Shown: positions 54,864 through 63,975, counted from the first letter of the stretch. The stretch is DNA of 64,000 nt from CAVXXB01 sp963765585 (GCA_963765585.1 CAVXXB010000001.1:471343-535342), one strand, 5' to 3'. Notes: generated by a model not told the origin, from the letters alone. Numbers and translations are program-made.

Positions 54864-56243
54864 CTACATATTATCCTTTTCCTGCCATAATTGGCCGAAG
54901 GTTTTTTTCGGTAAGGCCGGTACGCGTTTGCGTTTGGATTTTGGCAATATGTATTTAACCAGCGGCATGGTCCAGCCGCCAAGACGAACTCCCAGGTCTA
55001 GAATGCGCCTGCTGGAAAATAATGCTGCCCATATTTCCAGGGCCGGTTTCCATATTTTGGGTCCCGAGTGCGTTTCGGTTACTTCTGCGCGGTTGGCTAA
55101 CAGCAGTTCATGGAGATTGATTTTTACCGGACAGGCAAATGTGCAGGCTCCACACAGGCTGGAAGCATAGGGCAAATGATGCCAGGTTTGCATGCCGCGC
55201 AGATGCGGTGTTATGACCGAACCAATCGGACCCTGATAGGGCGTATGATAGGTATGTCCGCCCACTGTCCGGTAGACCGGGCAGGCATTGAGGCAGGCAC
55301 CGCAACGAATACAGCGCAGACTTTCCCTGAATTTTTCACTCTGATAAATATCAGACCGACCGTTATCCAGTAAAATCACATACATATGTTCAGGACCATC
55401 AGGTTCCTCTGCTGTCTTAGGTCCGCGAATAATCGAATTATAACAGGTGATCTGCTGACCGGTACCACTGGTGGAGAGCAGGGGCAGGAATAAACCCAGA
55501 TCCTGCAATCGTGGAATTACTTTTTCAATACCGGCAATGGCAATATGGACAGGTGGGCAGGCCATGGTAAGTCGCCCGTTACCTTCATTTTCGGTCATTA
55601 AGACCGCACCATCGTCTGCAATCAGAAAATTGGCACCGCTGACGCCAATATCGGCTGTGACATAGCCATCACGTAAATGTGCTCTGGCGGCCATCGTCAA
55701 TTCTTCAGCACTATCGGTTATGGGCGTACCCAGTTTTTCATGAAAAAGTTCGGCGATTTCTGCGGTGTTTTTATGCATGGCCGGGGTGACGATGTGATAG
55801 GGTTTTTCACCGGCCAGTTGTACGATCAGCTCACCCAGATCGCTTTCCATGACTTCATAACCGGCGGCTTCACAGGTTTCGTTAAAGGCGATTTCCTCCG
55901 TGGTCATGGATTTGGCTTTTATGATTTTTTTTGCATTATGTTCTTTTGCAATATCAAGAATATATTGTTGTGCTTCTTCAACCGTCTGTGCCCATAATAC
56001 TTTTGTCCCACGGGCTGAAATTTTTGATTCAAATTGTTCGAGGAGATCGGGCAGATGATCCAGAACGTAGTCCTTAACAGCCGCGGCCTGATCGCGTGAT
56101 TCCTGCCAGTCAATGAACTGGTAGTCTTTCATCGTTTCAACTTTGTCATCGTGGGTATTTACCGCTTTCATTATTTTGCCACGATGCAGTTCGTCTTCGG
56201 CGATCAGGTTACTTCGTTTTAAAAACTGGCTGTATTCACTCAT
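54864..56243 (-). CDS. lutB: Lactate utilisation iron-sulfur protein LutB
   Basis: The product has 459 residues. The N-terminal LUD domain includes KAKSMTTEEIAFNETCEAAG, GANFLIADDGAVLMTENEG and ACPPVHIAI. Two 4Fe-4S clusters follow (CIRCGACLNACPVYRTVGGH and CGACTFACPVKINLHELL). It is the electron-transfer subunit of the LutABC lactate oxidase. lutA lies upstream with a 195-base gap that includes palindromic repeats, longer than usual for this operon. Confidence 0.92.
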   Translation of the reverse strand: MSEYSQFLKRSNLIAEDELHRGKIMKAVNTHDDKVETMKDYQFIDWQESRDQAAAVKDYVLDHLPDLLEQFESKISARGTKVLWAQTVEEAQQYILDIAKEHNAKKIIKAKSMTTEEIAFNETCEAAGYEVMESDLGELIVQLAGEKPYHIVTPAMHKNTAEIAELFHEKLGTPITDSAEELTMAARAHLRDGYVTADIGVSGANFLIADDGAVLMTENEGNGRLTMACPPVHIAIAGIEKVIPRLQDLGLFLPLLSTSGTGQQITCYNSIIRGPKTAEEPDGPEHMYVILLDNGRSDIYQSEKFRESLRCIRCGACLNACPVYRTVGGHTYHTPYQGPIGSVITPHLRGMQTWHHLPYASSLCGACTFACPVKINLHELLLANRAEVTETHSGPKIWKPALEIWAALFSSRRILDLGVRLGGWTMPLVKYILPKSKRKRVPALPKKTFGQLWQEKDNM

Positions 56244-56310
56244 ATTATTTTATTCAGTGGTTCAGGTTAAAATTTTATAGAACACGGATATTTTAAATGA
56301 TTAGTAATCT

Positions 56311-56368
56311 GTCATGCTGAACTTGTTTCAGCATCCATTTTTAGATCCCGAAACAAGTTCGGGATGAC
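56311..56368. repeat. Two palindromes, lutB-lutA gap
   Basis: GTCATGCTGAACTTGTTTCAGCATCC (56311-56336) and ATCCCGAAACAAGTTCGGGATGAC (56345-56368) are two inversely arranged members of the CTGAAC...TTCAG family. Each forms its own hairpin and the two also pair with each other in part. They may slow transcription between lutA and lutB. Confidence 0.7.
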
Positions 56369-56438
56369 TTAATTTTTATCCGCGAAAATCTGCGTATTCC
56401 GTGTTATCCGTGTTCTATTTCAGACTTACATATACCCA

Positions 56439-57176
56439 CTATTTTTCCATTGCCTCAGCTACAAACTCCGTCAAATGCAATATTTTCAAATCGATTTTAC
56501 GATCGATTGCTTCCTGGCGCATGTGCATGATGCATCCCGGATCATTGACTACCAGAGTATCGACGCCCATTTCCTGAAATGTCTGCAAACGGGAATTACC
56601 CATTGCCGCAGCAATCGATGCATATTTAAAAGAAAAAAGTCCGCCAAAACCGCAGCATACGGGTTCACCGGATACCGGAATAAACTCAAATCCATTTAAT
56701 TGATTTATGATCTTGACCGGATTTTCTTTGATCCCGATTTCACGGTAACTATGACAGGAATTATGAAAACTTACTTTGCCGGAATACGATCCGGATAATT
56801 TTTCGATTAGGTTTTCCCGGGCCAGGAACTCGGAAAATTCAAGCAGGTTAGCACTGACTTTATTGGCGCTTTCTTCAAGTTCTGTTCCAGCAAACAACTC
56901 GGGATAGTATTTACGCACCATAGCGGTGCATGAACCGGATGGGGCCACCATTAAATCGGATTGTTCAAATACTTTTATAAAATTTGCGGCGACTTTTCGG
57001 GCTTCGTCGTGGTAACCGGCATTAAAGGCCGGTTGCCCGCAGCAGGTCTGCTCCGGCAGGTATTCGATATTGTAGTTAAAATGCCGTAGAATTTTCACCA
57101 TAGCCATCCCGATATCGGGATACACCTGGTCCACCAGGCAAGGGATGAAGAGGGTGACTTTTTGTTTATTGTTCAT
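56439..57176 (-). CDS. lutA: Lactate utilisation protein LutA (CCG-domain oxidoreductase)
   Basis: The product has 245 residues. Two CCG domains, CCGQPAFNAGYHDEARKVA near the start and CCGFGGLFSFKYASIAAAM near the end, bind an unusual iron-sulfur cluster. FIPCLVDQVYPDIGMAMVKI opens the protein. It belongs to the same LutABC complex as the following two genes. The ATG lies at the left border of a 640-base gap, where the operon promoter should be. Confidence 0.92.
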   Translation of the reverse strand: MNNKQKVTLFIPCLVDQVYPDIGMAMVKILRHFNYNIEYLPEQTCCGQPAFNAGYHDEARKVAANFIKVFEQSDLMVAPSGSCTAMVRKYYPELFAGTELEESANKVSANLLEFSEFLARENLIEKLSGSYSGKVSFHNSCHSYREIGIKENPVKIINQLNGFEFIPVSGEPVCCGFGGLFSFKYASIAAAMGNSRLQTFQEMGVDTLVVNDPGCIMHMRQEAIDRKIDLKILHLTEFVAEAMEK

Positions 57177-57815
57177 AGATTTATAAATAGTGTCGTGCTG
57201 AATTTTTTTACACTCTTTTTTATTCTTTTACCCCAGGATTAATCCACGGGTAAGGCAAATTTAATATTAGAATAATCAGCAATTTATCATTTTAAATATT
57301 CGTATTTCTGCGGAAAATCCAATTTAATTTACCAGAATTGAACATACGATAAATTTTACAAACGGGCAAAATATTTTGGATTCTGGATGAGAAAATGTCC
57401 AATGTCCAAGGCCGAATGACAAATGAATGTCCAATGAAAAAGATTGTCATCCTGCCCCTGAACAGCATGACCGCGCATCAAGTCCCCTCCTTGCGACGGC
57501 CGTCAGGTTGTCGGAGGGAGGGGATTTAGGGGAGGGTTATCCTTCTGTGCCCGCACAACGGAAGGATCTCTTCGAGATGACCTTATCTAATCGCAGAGGT
57601 CGTTAAGAATAAAACAAAGTTCGCAAAATTAATTAAGTATTATTCCTCAGCGTCCTCTTTGTCTGCTTTGCGCACTCAGCGGTTAAATATCAGCTGATCG
57701 AAGCAGCATCAAAATTCGTGGCCCGGGTAAAAGGTTCTTATCCATAGGATCCCGTTCAGGGACAGAATGACCGGAAATGATTTTAGATTTTGGACTTTGG
57801 ATTTTGGATTATTTG
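57177..57815. repeat. Intergenic gap, mosaic of dispersed repeats
   Basis: 57228-57252 is an ACCCCAGGATTAATCCACGGG palindrome. 57397-57434 has AATGTCCAATGTCCAAGG units. 57482-57540 has a CCCCTCCTTGCG...AGGGAGGGG hairpin. 57548-57580 has GGAAGGATCTCTTCGAGATGAC. 57592-57687 is a CGCAAAG copy. 57728-57775 is a GGGTAAAAGGTTC...GGACAGAATGAC element. 57781-57812 has TTTTGGATTTTGGATTA units. No gene is visible apart from the promoter zone of lutA on the left. Confidence 0.75.
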
Positions 57816-58295
57816 TTACATCTGCCCGCTCTTCAACTTCAACCGGTTTTCCCGGCGAATGGCGGCTTCGCCATAAAGTTTCTTTTCTTCGATACTCTCG
57901 GTGACAAGTTCTGGAATTCCACAGGGTTTGCTGTTTTTATCCAGGGCGACAAAGGTAAAAAAGGCTTCATTGGCCAGTTTGATCTGACCGGTTTCAGTAT
58001 TTTCAGCGTATACTTTGACCAGCAATTCCATAGAAGTGCGTCCGGTCCAGGTGACCTGGGCTTTCAGATTAACCAGCTCACCCAGTTTGATGGGATGATG
58101 AAATACCAGGTTATCTACGGCTGCGGTGACCACCACATGATTGGAGTGCCGCGAGGCAGCCATTCCGGCGGCCAGATCCATCCAGTGCATTAATTTTCCA
58201 CCCAACAGGTTGCCGAGTAAGTTGGTGTCATTGGGCAGTACCAGTTCAGTCATTTCAACAGCTGATTCACGTGGTGTTTTGCTTTTTTTCATCAT
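57816..58295 (-). CDS. Acyl-CoA thioesterase (YciA-like hotdog)
   Basis: The product has 159 residues of the hotdog family. It has LPNDTNLLGNLLGGKLMHWM with the conserved Asn/Gly and Asp (HWMDLAAGMAA), then VTAAVDNLVFHHPIKLGELV and EAFFTFVALD. Such enzymes hydrolyse acyl-CoA esters. A short Lys-rich N terminus (MMKKSKTPRES) is typical. It lies alone between two repeat-filled gaps, with no neighbour to hint at the substrate. Confidence 0.88.
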   Translation of the reverse strand: MMKKSKTPRESAVEMTELVLPNDTNLLGNLLGGKLMHWMDLAAGMAASRHSNHVVVTAAVDNLVFHHPIKLGELVNLKAQVTWTGRTSMELLVKVYAENTETGQIKLANEAFFTFVALDKNSKPCGIPELVTESIEEKKLYGEAAIRRENRLKLKSGQM

Positions 58296-58720
58296 ATTCC
58301 TCGATTAAGATTTCTTAATTATTGAAGTCCCTTAGCGCCCGAGTCCCTAAGTCCATGGGCAATTAACATTTTAACCGCCGAGAAGCACAAGGTATAAAAG
58401 ATTCGCAAAGATGAATTAATTTGTTGTCTTTGTGTCTTTGTGGTTTCATCAATTTTTAAGATTATTTTTGCATACTAAACGTAATTCTTAGCTTCCTTGC
58501 GGTCAGCTGTGTCATCTCGAAGAGATCCTTCCGTTCTGACGACACGATAATCCGCCCCTAAATCCCCTCTTTCGATCCCGTTTCATGGGACCGCATGGAG
58601 ACGACGTGATAAGTGCCCATTCGCCGGGAAGATTCCTGACGGAATGACATCAAGGTACTTTAAAATTCGAAATTCAATATTCATCATTTAACATTTTCTT
58701 TAACTCAGGTACTTAGGGAC
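58296..58720. repeat. Intergenic gap with five repeat fragments
   Basis: 58325-58360 and 58704-58730 hold CCTAAGTCC/TTAGGGACTCAGGGAC units in opposite orientation. 58370-58447 is a CGCAAAG copy (left TTAACCGCCGAGAAGCACAAGG, right TTGTGTCTTTGTGGTTT). 58510-58536 has GTCATCTCGAAGAGATCC. 58606-58650 has AAGTGCCCATTCGCCGGG and GGAATGACATCAAGG. No gene is seen. Confidence 0.75.
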
Positions 58721-60364
58721 TCAGGGACTATTTTTTAAATAAGTCACTAAATATTCAAATACCTTAACGCGCGATTCTTCCGGGCCAATGGTCTCAAGGG
58801 GAAATGCTACCAGGATTGTCTTCCCATTATTTGTATGACTCTTGCCAATCGCGGCCGCCTGACCGGTATTATATGTTAATAGAATATCTGCGTCTTCATT
58901 TGCAGCCAGAACATCAGGATAATTTACTTTATAGGTTTCTCCGAAATGCAATGTGTCAGAATTTGAATGATCATTACCCGCGATAAAAAACCGGGATGTG
59001 CCTGCATTGTCCGATACATACTTTGCCCCCAGAGCCTCTTTAAAAAACAAACTGTCGCCTGCGGAAGTTGCTTTTTCAACCAGATCCCAGCCGATTTCTG
59101 AACCGGAAATGATGATTTTACCACCCGCATTGATATACGCAGCAATTCTATCCTGTTCTTTCTGATTGAATGTTTCGCTACTGGTACTTTCTTCACCCAC
59201 CATCCAGTCAACAATTTCATAATCACTTAAACGAACCAACCCACTTATCACAGCCTCATTGGATGCGGTGTCAAAATCATAACCCAGCTGATTAAGCGTG
59301 GTACCATGTTCGATGCAAAAATCAAAACTGTTCTCTCCGGTGACACGATCATAGCCATTGACTATTAAAACTCTGCCCCGGCTGTTTTTCATCCGGGAAG
59401 ATCCGATCAGTTCTGAATGACGGCTGATCATTTTGCCACTTCGGGCCTGTAATCGTAAAAATCTGGTTTGGGTTGTATCAAATTTTGTAACCATGGGTGA
59501 ATGTTTAAAGACGATTGTATCTGTCAGCGATCTTTCCCGATCATAGAAATTCGCAATGAACTGCTCAGTTTCATCTGGCCATACGGTTCGAATGGTATTT
59601 TGCGTCATATGCAGCTGTTTATCAATCCGCGGCGGATTTGGTGTAACATCTCCTGAATCTGCATAAGTGAAAAATTGATCCAGAATATATTCTTTTAAAA
59701 TATAGTTATCTGTCAGTGCCAGCGAAAATCCCAGAGTTAACACGGTTGATGTGGGATAGGTTCCGGACTTATTGCCGATTCTGAATTTATACAAGGCACC
59801 GATTGCGTATTGGTCGTCAAGCATAATTACCGGCAGAAGTGAATATTTAAATGCCAGTTCAACCGGAAAATTTTGGTCAATTCTAAAGTTATGACTGGTA
59901 AAAGGCGTTTCCATCCGCAGTTTACTTCTGGTACTTTTTATGGAATCTACCCCGGATATCCCCAGGATCGTTTCGCCAAACGCACGATCCTCGAATGAGG
60001 TAAACACCGATGCCAGATCGGCTGGAACACCCGTACCGCTGATTAATATATTCTTTCCACGTGCCAGGAACTTTTTTATCCAGATTTTTTCCGGGTGATC
60101 AATGAGTTTATCACGAATGTTTTCCTGCCCGCCTAACCATATCACATAATCAAATTGTTCAAATGATATGAGACCCAGGCGGATGGCACGGTTGGAACAG
60201 GATGCAAACGGCCGCTCCAGGCTCAATGCAGTTTCAGATATCAGATTTGGATTTATGGTATGTAAAAAGGAATCGGGTGCAAATCCGCGTACATCTCCTG
60301 CCAGGCGGCGGTTTTCGGCATGTACCAGCAGAACAGAAACGTTCTCATCGCGGAACAGCCGCAA
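58721..60364 (-). CDS. Large secreted multidomain protein, C-terminal segment (two GATase-1-like domains)
   Basis: This is the C-terminal 547 residues of a secreted protein whose start is near 61492. It contains repeated flavodoxin/GATase-1-like folds (DYVIWLGGQENI, FLARGKNILISGTGVPADLA, and RVLIVNGYDRVTGENSFDF, VDWMVGEESTS, GGKIIISGSEIGWDLVEKA). The same arrangement occurs in proteins annotated as xanthan lyase/N-acetylmuramoyl-amidase-like in FCB bacteria. Real translation enters from the 60253..61332 frame around 60370-60385, where VLS joins LRLFRDENVSVLLVHAEN. No catalytic function is assigned. Confidence 0.75.
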   Translation of the reverse strand: MRLFRDENVSVLLVHAENRRLAGDVRGFAPDSFLHTINPNLISETALSLERPFASCSNRAIRLGLISFEQFDYVIWLGGQENIRDKLIDHPEKIWIKKFLARGKNILISGTGVPADLASVFTSFEDRAFGETILGISGVDSIKSTRSKLRMETPFTSHNFRIDQNFPVELAFKYSLLPVIMLDDQYAIGALYKFRIGNKSGTYPTSTVLTLGFSLALTDNYILKEYILDQFFTYADSGDVTPNPPRIDKQLHMTQNTIRTVWPDETEQFIANFYDRERSLTDTIVFKHSPMVTKFDTTQTRFLRLQARSGKMISRHSELIGSSRMKNSRGRVLIVNGYDRVTGENSFDFCIEHGTTLNQLGYDFDTASNEAVISGLVRLSDYEIVDWMVGEESTSSETFNQKEQDRIAAYINAGGKIIISGSEIGWDLVEKATSAGDSLFFKEALGAKYVSDNAGTSRFFIAGNDHSNSDTLHFGETYKVNYPDVLAANEDADILLTYNTGQAAAIGKSHTNNGKTILVAFPLETIGPEESRVKVFEYLVTYLKNSP

Positions 60365-61332
60365 GATAGAACGGAGCCTCCCGTATCTGTTCCCAAATCA
60401 GAGACAGCCTGGAGCCGGTAATGATATCTTGCTTTAGTCGAATGAAAATATGAATTTTCCTGCGCGGTTAGTTGATCGGTATCCGCCAGCAATTGCCAGT
60501 TTTTGCTATCCCCGGAACAATATAACCGGTAACCGGATAAATGACCGTTGTCCTGCCCGGACCAGGTGATGGTGATGCCATTTGGCCCGGGAATCGCCGA
60601 CAATAATTCCGGTATTTGGATATCAATATCATCCAAAGGTAGTTGTTGCAGATATCTGGCATAAGCAAATTCGCCGTTGGCTACATTTCCATGGGAACGA
60701 TGGGTATACTGAATAAACGGGTGTCTGGATTTTTGATCGGGATAGTAAACGCTGTCAACAACGGACGCCATGGTTCGCACAGAGTCCCGTAGCAGACGGT
60801 TCAATGCCACTGTGCCGCCGGAGGGAGTATACATAGAAAAAAAGGTATTTTTCTTATTAAGCACCCAGTCAAAATAATCATTCTCACGGCCGTAAAATGA
60901 ATCCCAGAGCGCAACGGATTTAATTTTCTCAATTAATTCCGGGCTGTTTTGACTGATATCAAATGCGGTAATCTGGTATCCGCCACTGAAAGAAGAAATA
61001 TGAATCTGGCGCAAAACCGCATTGTTTTTGATACGATCATTTTGTTTTAAAAATAGAGTTAACTCACTGATAAAATTTTCAAATCCGCCAAACTCGGAAA
61101 ATTTTCCTGCCGCACCGCTGGATTTATTCCTGGCCGCCTGAGGCAATACCAGGATGGCATTTTTTCGGCTTTCAAATAATTGGTATCCCTGGCGGAATTT
61201 TTCAGGATACGATGGCTTTTCACTATTAGACGGATCGATGATGGCGCCGTGTCCATGGTGATCAATAATCAGGTCAAAATAATCATTTTTGAGATATCCG
61301 GCTGGAACGAATATAAAAACAGAGCTGTCCAT
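60253..61332 (-). CDS. Large secreted multidomain protein, N-terminal segment (hydrolase-like + fibronectin III)
   Basis: It reads STSAQWQDTGYGQWIVTHFK upstream of 61332 without a start, so the gene begins further out, at an ATG at 61492 with a signal peptide (KNSVLLFLAIFL), shifted by one base near 61440. The N-terminal domain (DYFDLIIDHHGHGAIID, SSFSGGYQITAF, LWDSFYGREN) is alpha/beta-hydrolase-like with GGYQ in place of GxSxG. A fibronectin type III domain follows (ITWSGQDNGHLSGYRLYCSG, YRLQAVSDLGTDTGGS), then the downstream segment. The joined product is about 920 residues. Confidence 0.75.
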   Translation of the reverse strand: MDSSVFIFVPAGYLKNDYFDLIIDHHGHGAIIDPSNSEKPSYPEKFRQGYQLFESRKNAILVLPQAARNKSSGAAGKFSEFGGFENFISELTLFLKQNDRIKNNAVLRQIHISSFSGGYQITAFDISQNSPELIEKIKSVALWDSFYGRENDYFDWVLNKKNTFFSMYTPSGGTVALNRLLRDSVRTMASVVDSVYYPDQKSRHPFIQYTHRSHGNVANGEFAYARYLQQLPLDDIDIQIPELLSAIPGPNGITITWSGQDNGHLSGYRLYCSGDSKNWQLLADTDQLTAQENSYFHSTKARYHYRLQAVSDLGTDTGGSVLSCGCSAMRTFLFCWYMPKTAAWQEMYADLHPIPFYIP

Positions 61333-61502
61333 AAAAGCAGGATCGGAAATATCTTCATAGGGAAAAGGGCTATGTTTAAAGTGTGTAACAATCCATTGTC
61401 CATAACCTGTATCCTGCCATTGTGCGGATGTTGAGTTTGCGCATGAGGAAGATGGCCAGGAAAAGAAGAACAGAGTTTTTAATTGGTCTCATCAGTTGCG
61501 GC

Positions 61503-61865
61503 TTATTTGCGAGCGACAATGTTCATCTCGACTACAACCTGATCGGGATAATAAATCTCAAGAAATGGCAGCTGAAATTCATATTCGCGGTCATTTTTAC
61601 GCAGCCATTCTGCCAGAGCCGGGTAGGTTTTAAATATCGCAATAGACGGATTTGTTTCGATCGAAGCGGATACAATCGTTCTGGATTCAATTTTTATCAA
61701 TTGCAACGGTGGATTAACCGCTATTGAATCATTGATCAGCAGACCGGAGGTGACATCCACTTCGTTTAATGGTGTCATCATGGGATTGCTATTGATAAGT
61801 GCAGCAGATATAGGATTTGTTTCAGATGGTAAATTGATATGACCTTTGATCTCCTCGATAATCAC
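61503..61865 (-). CDS. GyrI-like small-molecule-binding domain protein, C-terminal segment
   Basis: This is the effector-binding (GyrI/AraC_E_bind) fold: (GYRDIP)VIIEEIKGHINLP, SGLLINDSIAVNPPLQLIKI, IETNPSIAIFKTYPALAEWL, ending YYPDQVVVEMNIVARK. The homologous text GYRDIP upstream of the first codon is read from 61885 onward in this frame, so the frame is continuous with the membrane segment at 61862..62056 after a frame change. Such domains bind hydrophobic small molecules. Function unknown. Confidence 0.72.
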   Translation of the reverse strand: MIIEEIKGHINLPSETNPISAALINSNPMMTPLNEVDVTSGLLINDSIAVNPPLQLIKIESRTIVSASIETNPSIAIFKTYPALAEWLRKNDREYEFQLPFLEIYYPDQVVVEMNIVARK

Positions 61866-62056
61866 CGGAATGTCGCGGTATCCGGTCCTGGTAGTCTAAC
61901 GATATTAAATAGTATTGTCCTGTAAGTCTTTTCAGTGATTTGGACGGAATCAAAGGCACCAAGTGACCAGGCACCAATAATAATTGCCAAAAATAATACA
62001 AATATAATTACAGCAAATATGATTATAATTCTTCTGAAAATTGCCGGCATAATCAA
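61862..62056 (-). CDS. GyrI-like protein, N-terminal membrane segment (frameshifted)
   Basis: It opens MIMPAIFRRI, followed by a long helix (IIIFAVIIFVLFLAIIIGAW) and a short stretch (VQITEKTYRTILFNIVRLPG) that leads into the effector-binding domain. The frame stops at TATFR. The homologous continuation, GYRDIPVIIEEIK, is in the frame of 61503..61865, with an apparent indel near 61880. Together they form an anchored protein of about 184 residues, facing the periplasm. It is divergent from the hydrolase-fold gene at 62192. Confidence 0.65.
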   Translation of the reverse strand: MIMPAIFRRIIIIFAVIIFVLFLAIIIGAWSLGAFDSVQITEKTYRTILFNIVRLPGPDTATFR

Positions 62057-62191
62057 ATCCTTTCAGTATATTAAAATTTACAGGCAGGAATGTTATTTTA
62101 CAATTTTTTATATAAAGTCCGGTGTTGTAAAACTAATCCATTTTTACTATCTTAAAACTGATCATGGTAAAATATATAAAGGGGCGTTATC

Positions 62192-62974
62192 ATGAGAACA
62201 CTACTCATTTTTCTTACAGTACTATTTTTAATTTCAAGCCTTTCGGCTCAGGTCAAGATAAGAGAGGTCTCTTATACACAGGGTGAAACTGAATTACAGG
62301 GTAAACTGGTATATGATCCACTCTTAAAATCGGTTCGTTCGGCCGTCCTGGTTTTGCATGATATGTGGGGTCCGGATACACAAATTGTATCGAATGCAGA
62401 AAAACTGGCCCAATTGGGTCATATTGTTCTGATTGCTGATTTGTATGGAAAAGATGTTAAAATTGCATCAACTGAGGATGCGCTAACCCAGGCAGAGCTC
62501 TTGACGGAGAATCAACCCTTGTTTATAGAGCGCGCGACCGGGGCGCTGGATTTCCTAAAACAGCAAAACAAAGTGGATCATGGCAAAATCGGTGTGGTCG
62601 GGTATGGTCTGGGGGGAAAGGCAGCCGTTGAAATCGCGCTCAGCGGCGCACATATCGCCGCACTGGCTTTATATTATCCCTGGCTGGAATTTGATCCGGA
62701 AGAATTACCGGATTATAAAATTATAAAATCTTCTATCATGATTTTTTATGGTGCCGGTGATGAGAAGTTGACCGATGAGGGCATGGTCAATCTGAAAAAT
62801 CTGTTTGAGCAAAACCAGCTGGACTGGCAGATGGTTATATATGGCGGGACCGTCGATGCCTTTACCAATAAGGGGATCGGTTTTGAAATAACCGACGGCA
62901 GGGCATATAATTATAATGCCGATCTGCGCTCCTTTGATAAATTGCGACAGTTTTTTACAGATTTGTTGAAGTAG
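62192..62974 (+). CDS. Secreted dienelactone-hydrolase-fold protein lacking catalytic residues
   Basis: The product has 260 residues and a signal peptide at 1-20 (ISSLSAQ). The fold and length match the dienelactone hydrolase family (VLVLHDMWGPDTQIVSNAEK, GVVGYGLGGKAAVEIAL, MIFYGAGDEKL, YNADLRSFDKLRQFF). The nucleophile elbow GYCxGG/GxSxG reads GYGLGG, so Gly139 replaces Cys/Ser. The usual HAFTN reads VDAFTN, so Asp222 replaces His. Only the acidic Asp190 remains. The codons GGT and GAT are clear in the DNA. The protein may bind ligands or act by another mechanism. It stands alone, divergent from the GyrI-like gene. Confidence 0.85.
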   Translation: MRTLLIFLTVLFLISSLSAQVKIREVSYTQGETELQGKLVYDPLLKSVRSAVLVLHDMWGPDTQIVSNAEKLAQLGHIVLIADLYGKDVKIASTEDALTQAELLTENQPLFIERATGALDFLKQQNKVDHGKIGVVGYGLGGKAAVEIALSGAHIAALALYYPWLEFDPEELPDYKIIKSSIMIFYGAGDEKLTDEGMVNLKNLFEQNQLDWQMVIYGGTVDAFTNKGIGFEITDGRAYNYNADLRSFDKLRQFFTDLLK

Positions 62975-63975
62975 TTTTTTAACCGCAATGTACGCGGAGG
63001 AATAACCCTCCCCTAAATCCCCTCCCTCCGACTACCTTACGGCAGCCGCAAGGAGGGGACTTATCACACTGTCATCCTGTAAGGACCCTTTTACCTGTGA
63101 TACAAGGTGAGGTGCAATACGGCTCGAGCTTTCATTGTCACAGAGAGCACGGAGTTGACACAGAGCACAAGATTAAAAATGTCCAATGTCAAAATCCCAA
63201 TGCCAATTCAATACTCAATGTCCAAAAAAAGGAATTCTACTTTTATTTAGGCATTTGATTTTTGTCATTGATTTGACATTTGGGCCTGGACATTGGGCAT
63301 TTCAATTTTGATGCCGTTTCGAATAATTGAATTTAACCGCAGAGAGCGCGGAGGGATAACCCACCCCTAAATCCCCGCCAACACAGGCTGCTTAAAATTC
63401 ATTAATTTAGGCGCTAAAGCACCAACTAACGATAGGGATATTTTTATCCCCCGTCTTAAAAGCCGGGGCTAGTCATTTGTTATATATGAAGTTGCAAAAA
63501 GTCATTTGCCCTGCGCTTTAGCGCAGGGAGATCTGAATCTCAACAAATATAGGGGCTTTAGCCCAAAATGTATTGGTTTTGCAACAGCCTGAGCAGGCGG
63601 ATCCGCCTTGCGGCGTGATCCTCCCTCCGGCTACCTGATGGATTTCGCAAGGAGGGGACTTGATAAGTGCCCGATCGCCGGGAAGATCCCTGAAGGAATG
63701 ACATCCAGCATCCAGCATCTTGCATCCTGGGTCCTGCATTCCAAAATTCCCACAATATCTTCTTGCTTTTTTGCCGGGTGAAGAGTAACTTTTTTCACAA
63801 GGCTGTAATAATATCTCAATAATTTTTACTGCCCTTGCAGACGATGGTCGAACCTAAACACACATTTACACACAGCCGGTGATTTTGCATACACTTATTC
63901 CAAATATCGGTTTTCTATCTTCCCCATCAAAACAACTAATCAACATTCATATATTAACCAAGTGGAGTGATAGCT
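62975..63975. repeat. One-kilobase non-coding block, mosaic of repeats
   Basis: 62976-63002 and 63331-63356 are left arms of the CGCAAAG repeat (TTAACCGCAATGTACGCGG, TTAACCGCAGAGAGCGCGG). 63004-63060 and 63615-63662 have CTCCCTCCGACTACC...GCAAGGAGGGGACTT. 63070-63100 is a GTCATCCTGTAAGG...TTTTACC element. 63178-63302 has AATGTCCAATGTC and TGGACATTGGGCATT. 63404-63575 has GCGCTAAAGC/GGGGCTTTAGCCC units and a perfect hairpin at 63509-63528 (CCCTGCGCT / AGCGCAGGG). 63664-63742 has GTGCCCGATCGCCGGG, then CCAGCATCCAGCATC. The last 200 bases are plain AT-rich sequence. No gene is present. Confidence 0.8.
63509..63528. repeat. Perfect CCCTGCGCT / AGCGCAGGG hairpin
   Basis: Two 9-base arms with a 2-base centre. 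It belongs to the GCTTTAGC repeat set of the terminal non-coding block. No T run follows. Confidence 0.6.

Noticed and set aside
62975..63760. Possible CRISPR array in the terminal repeat block.
   Set aside because: Units differ in sequence and length, spacers are not regular, and no cas gene is present. They are interspersed palindromes.
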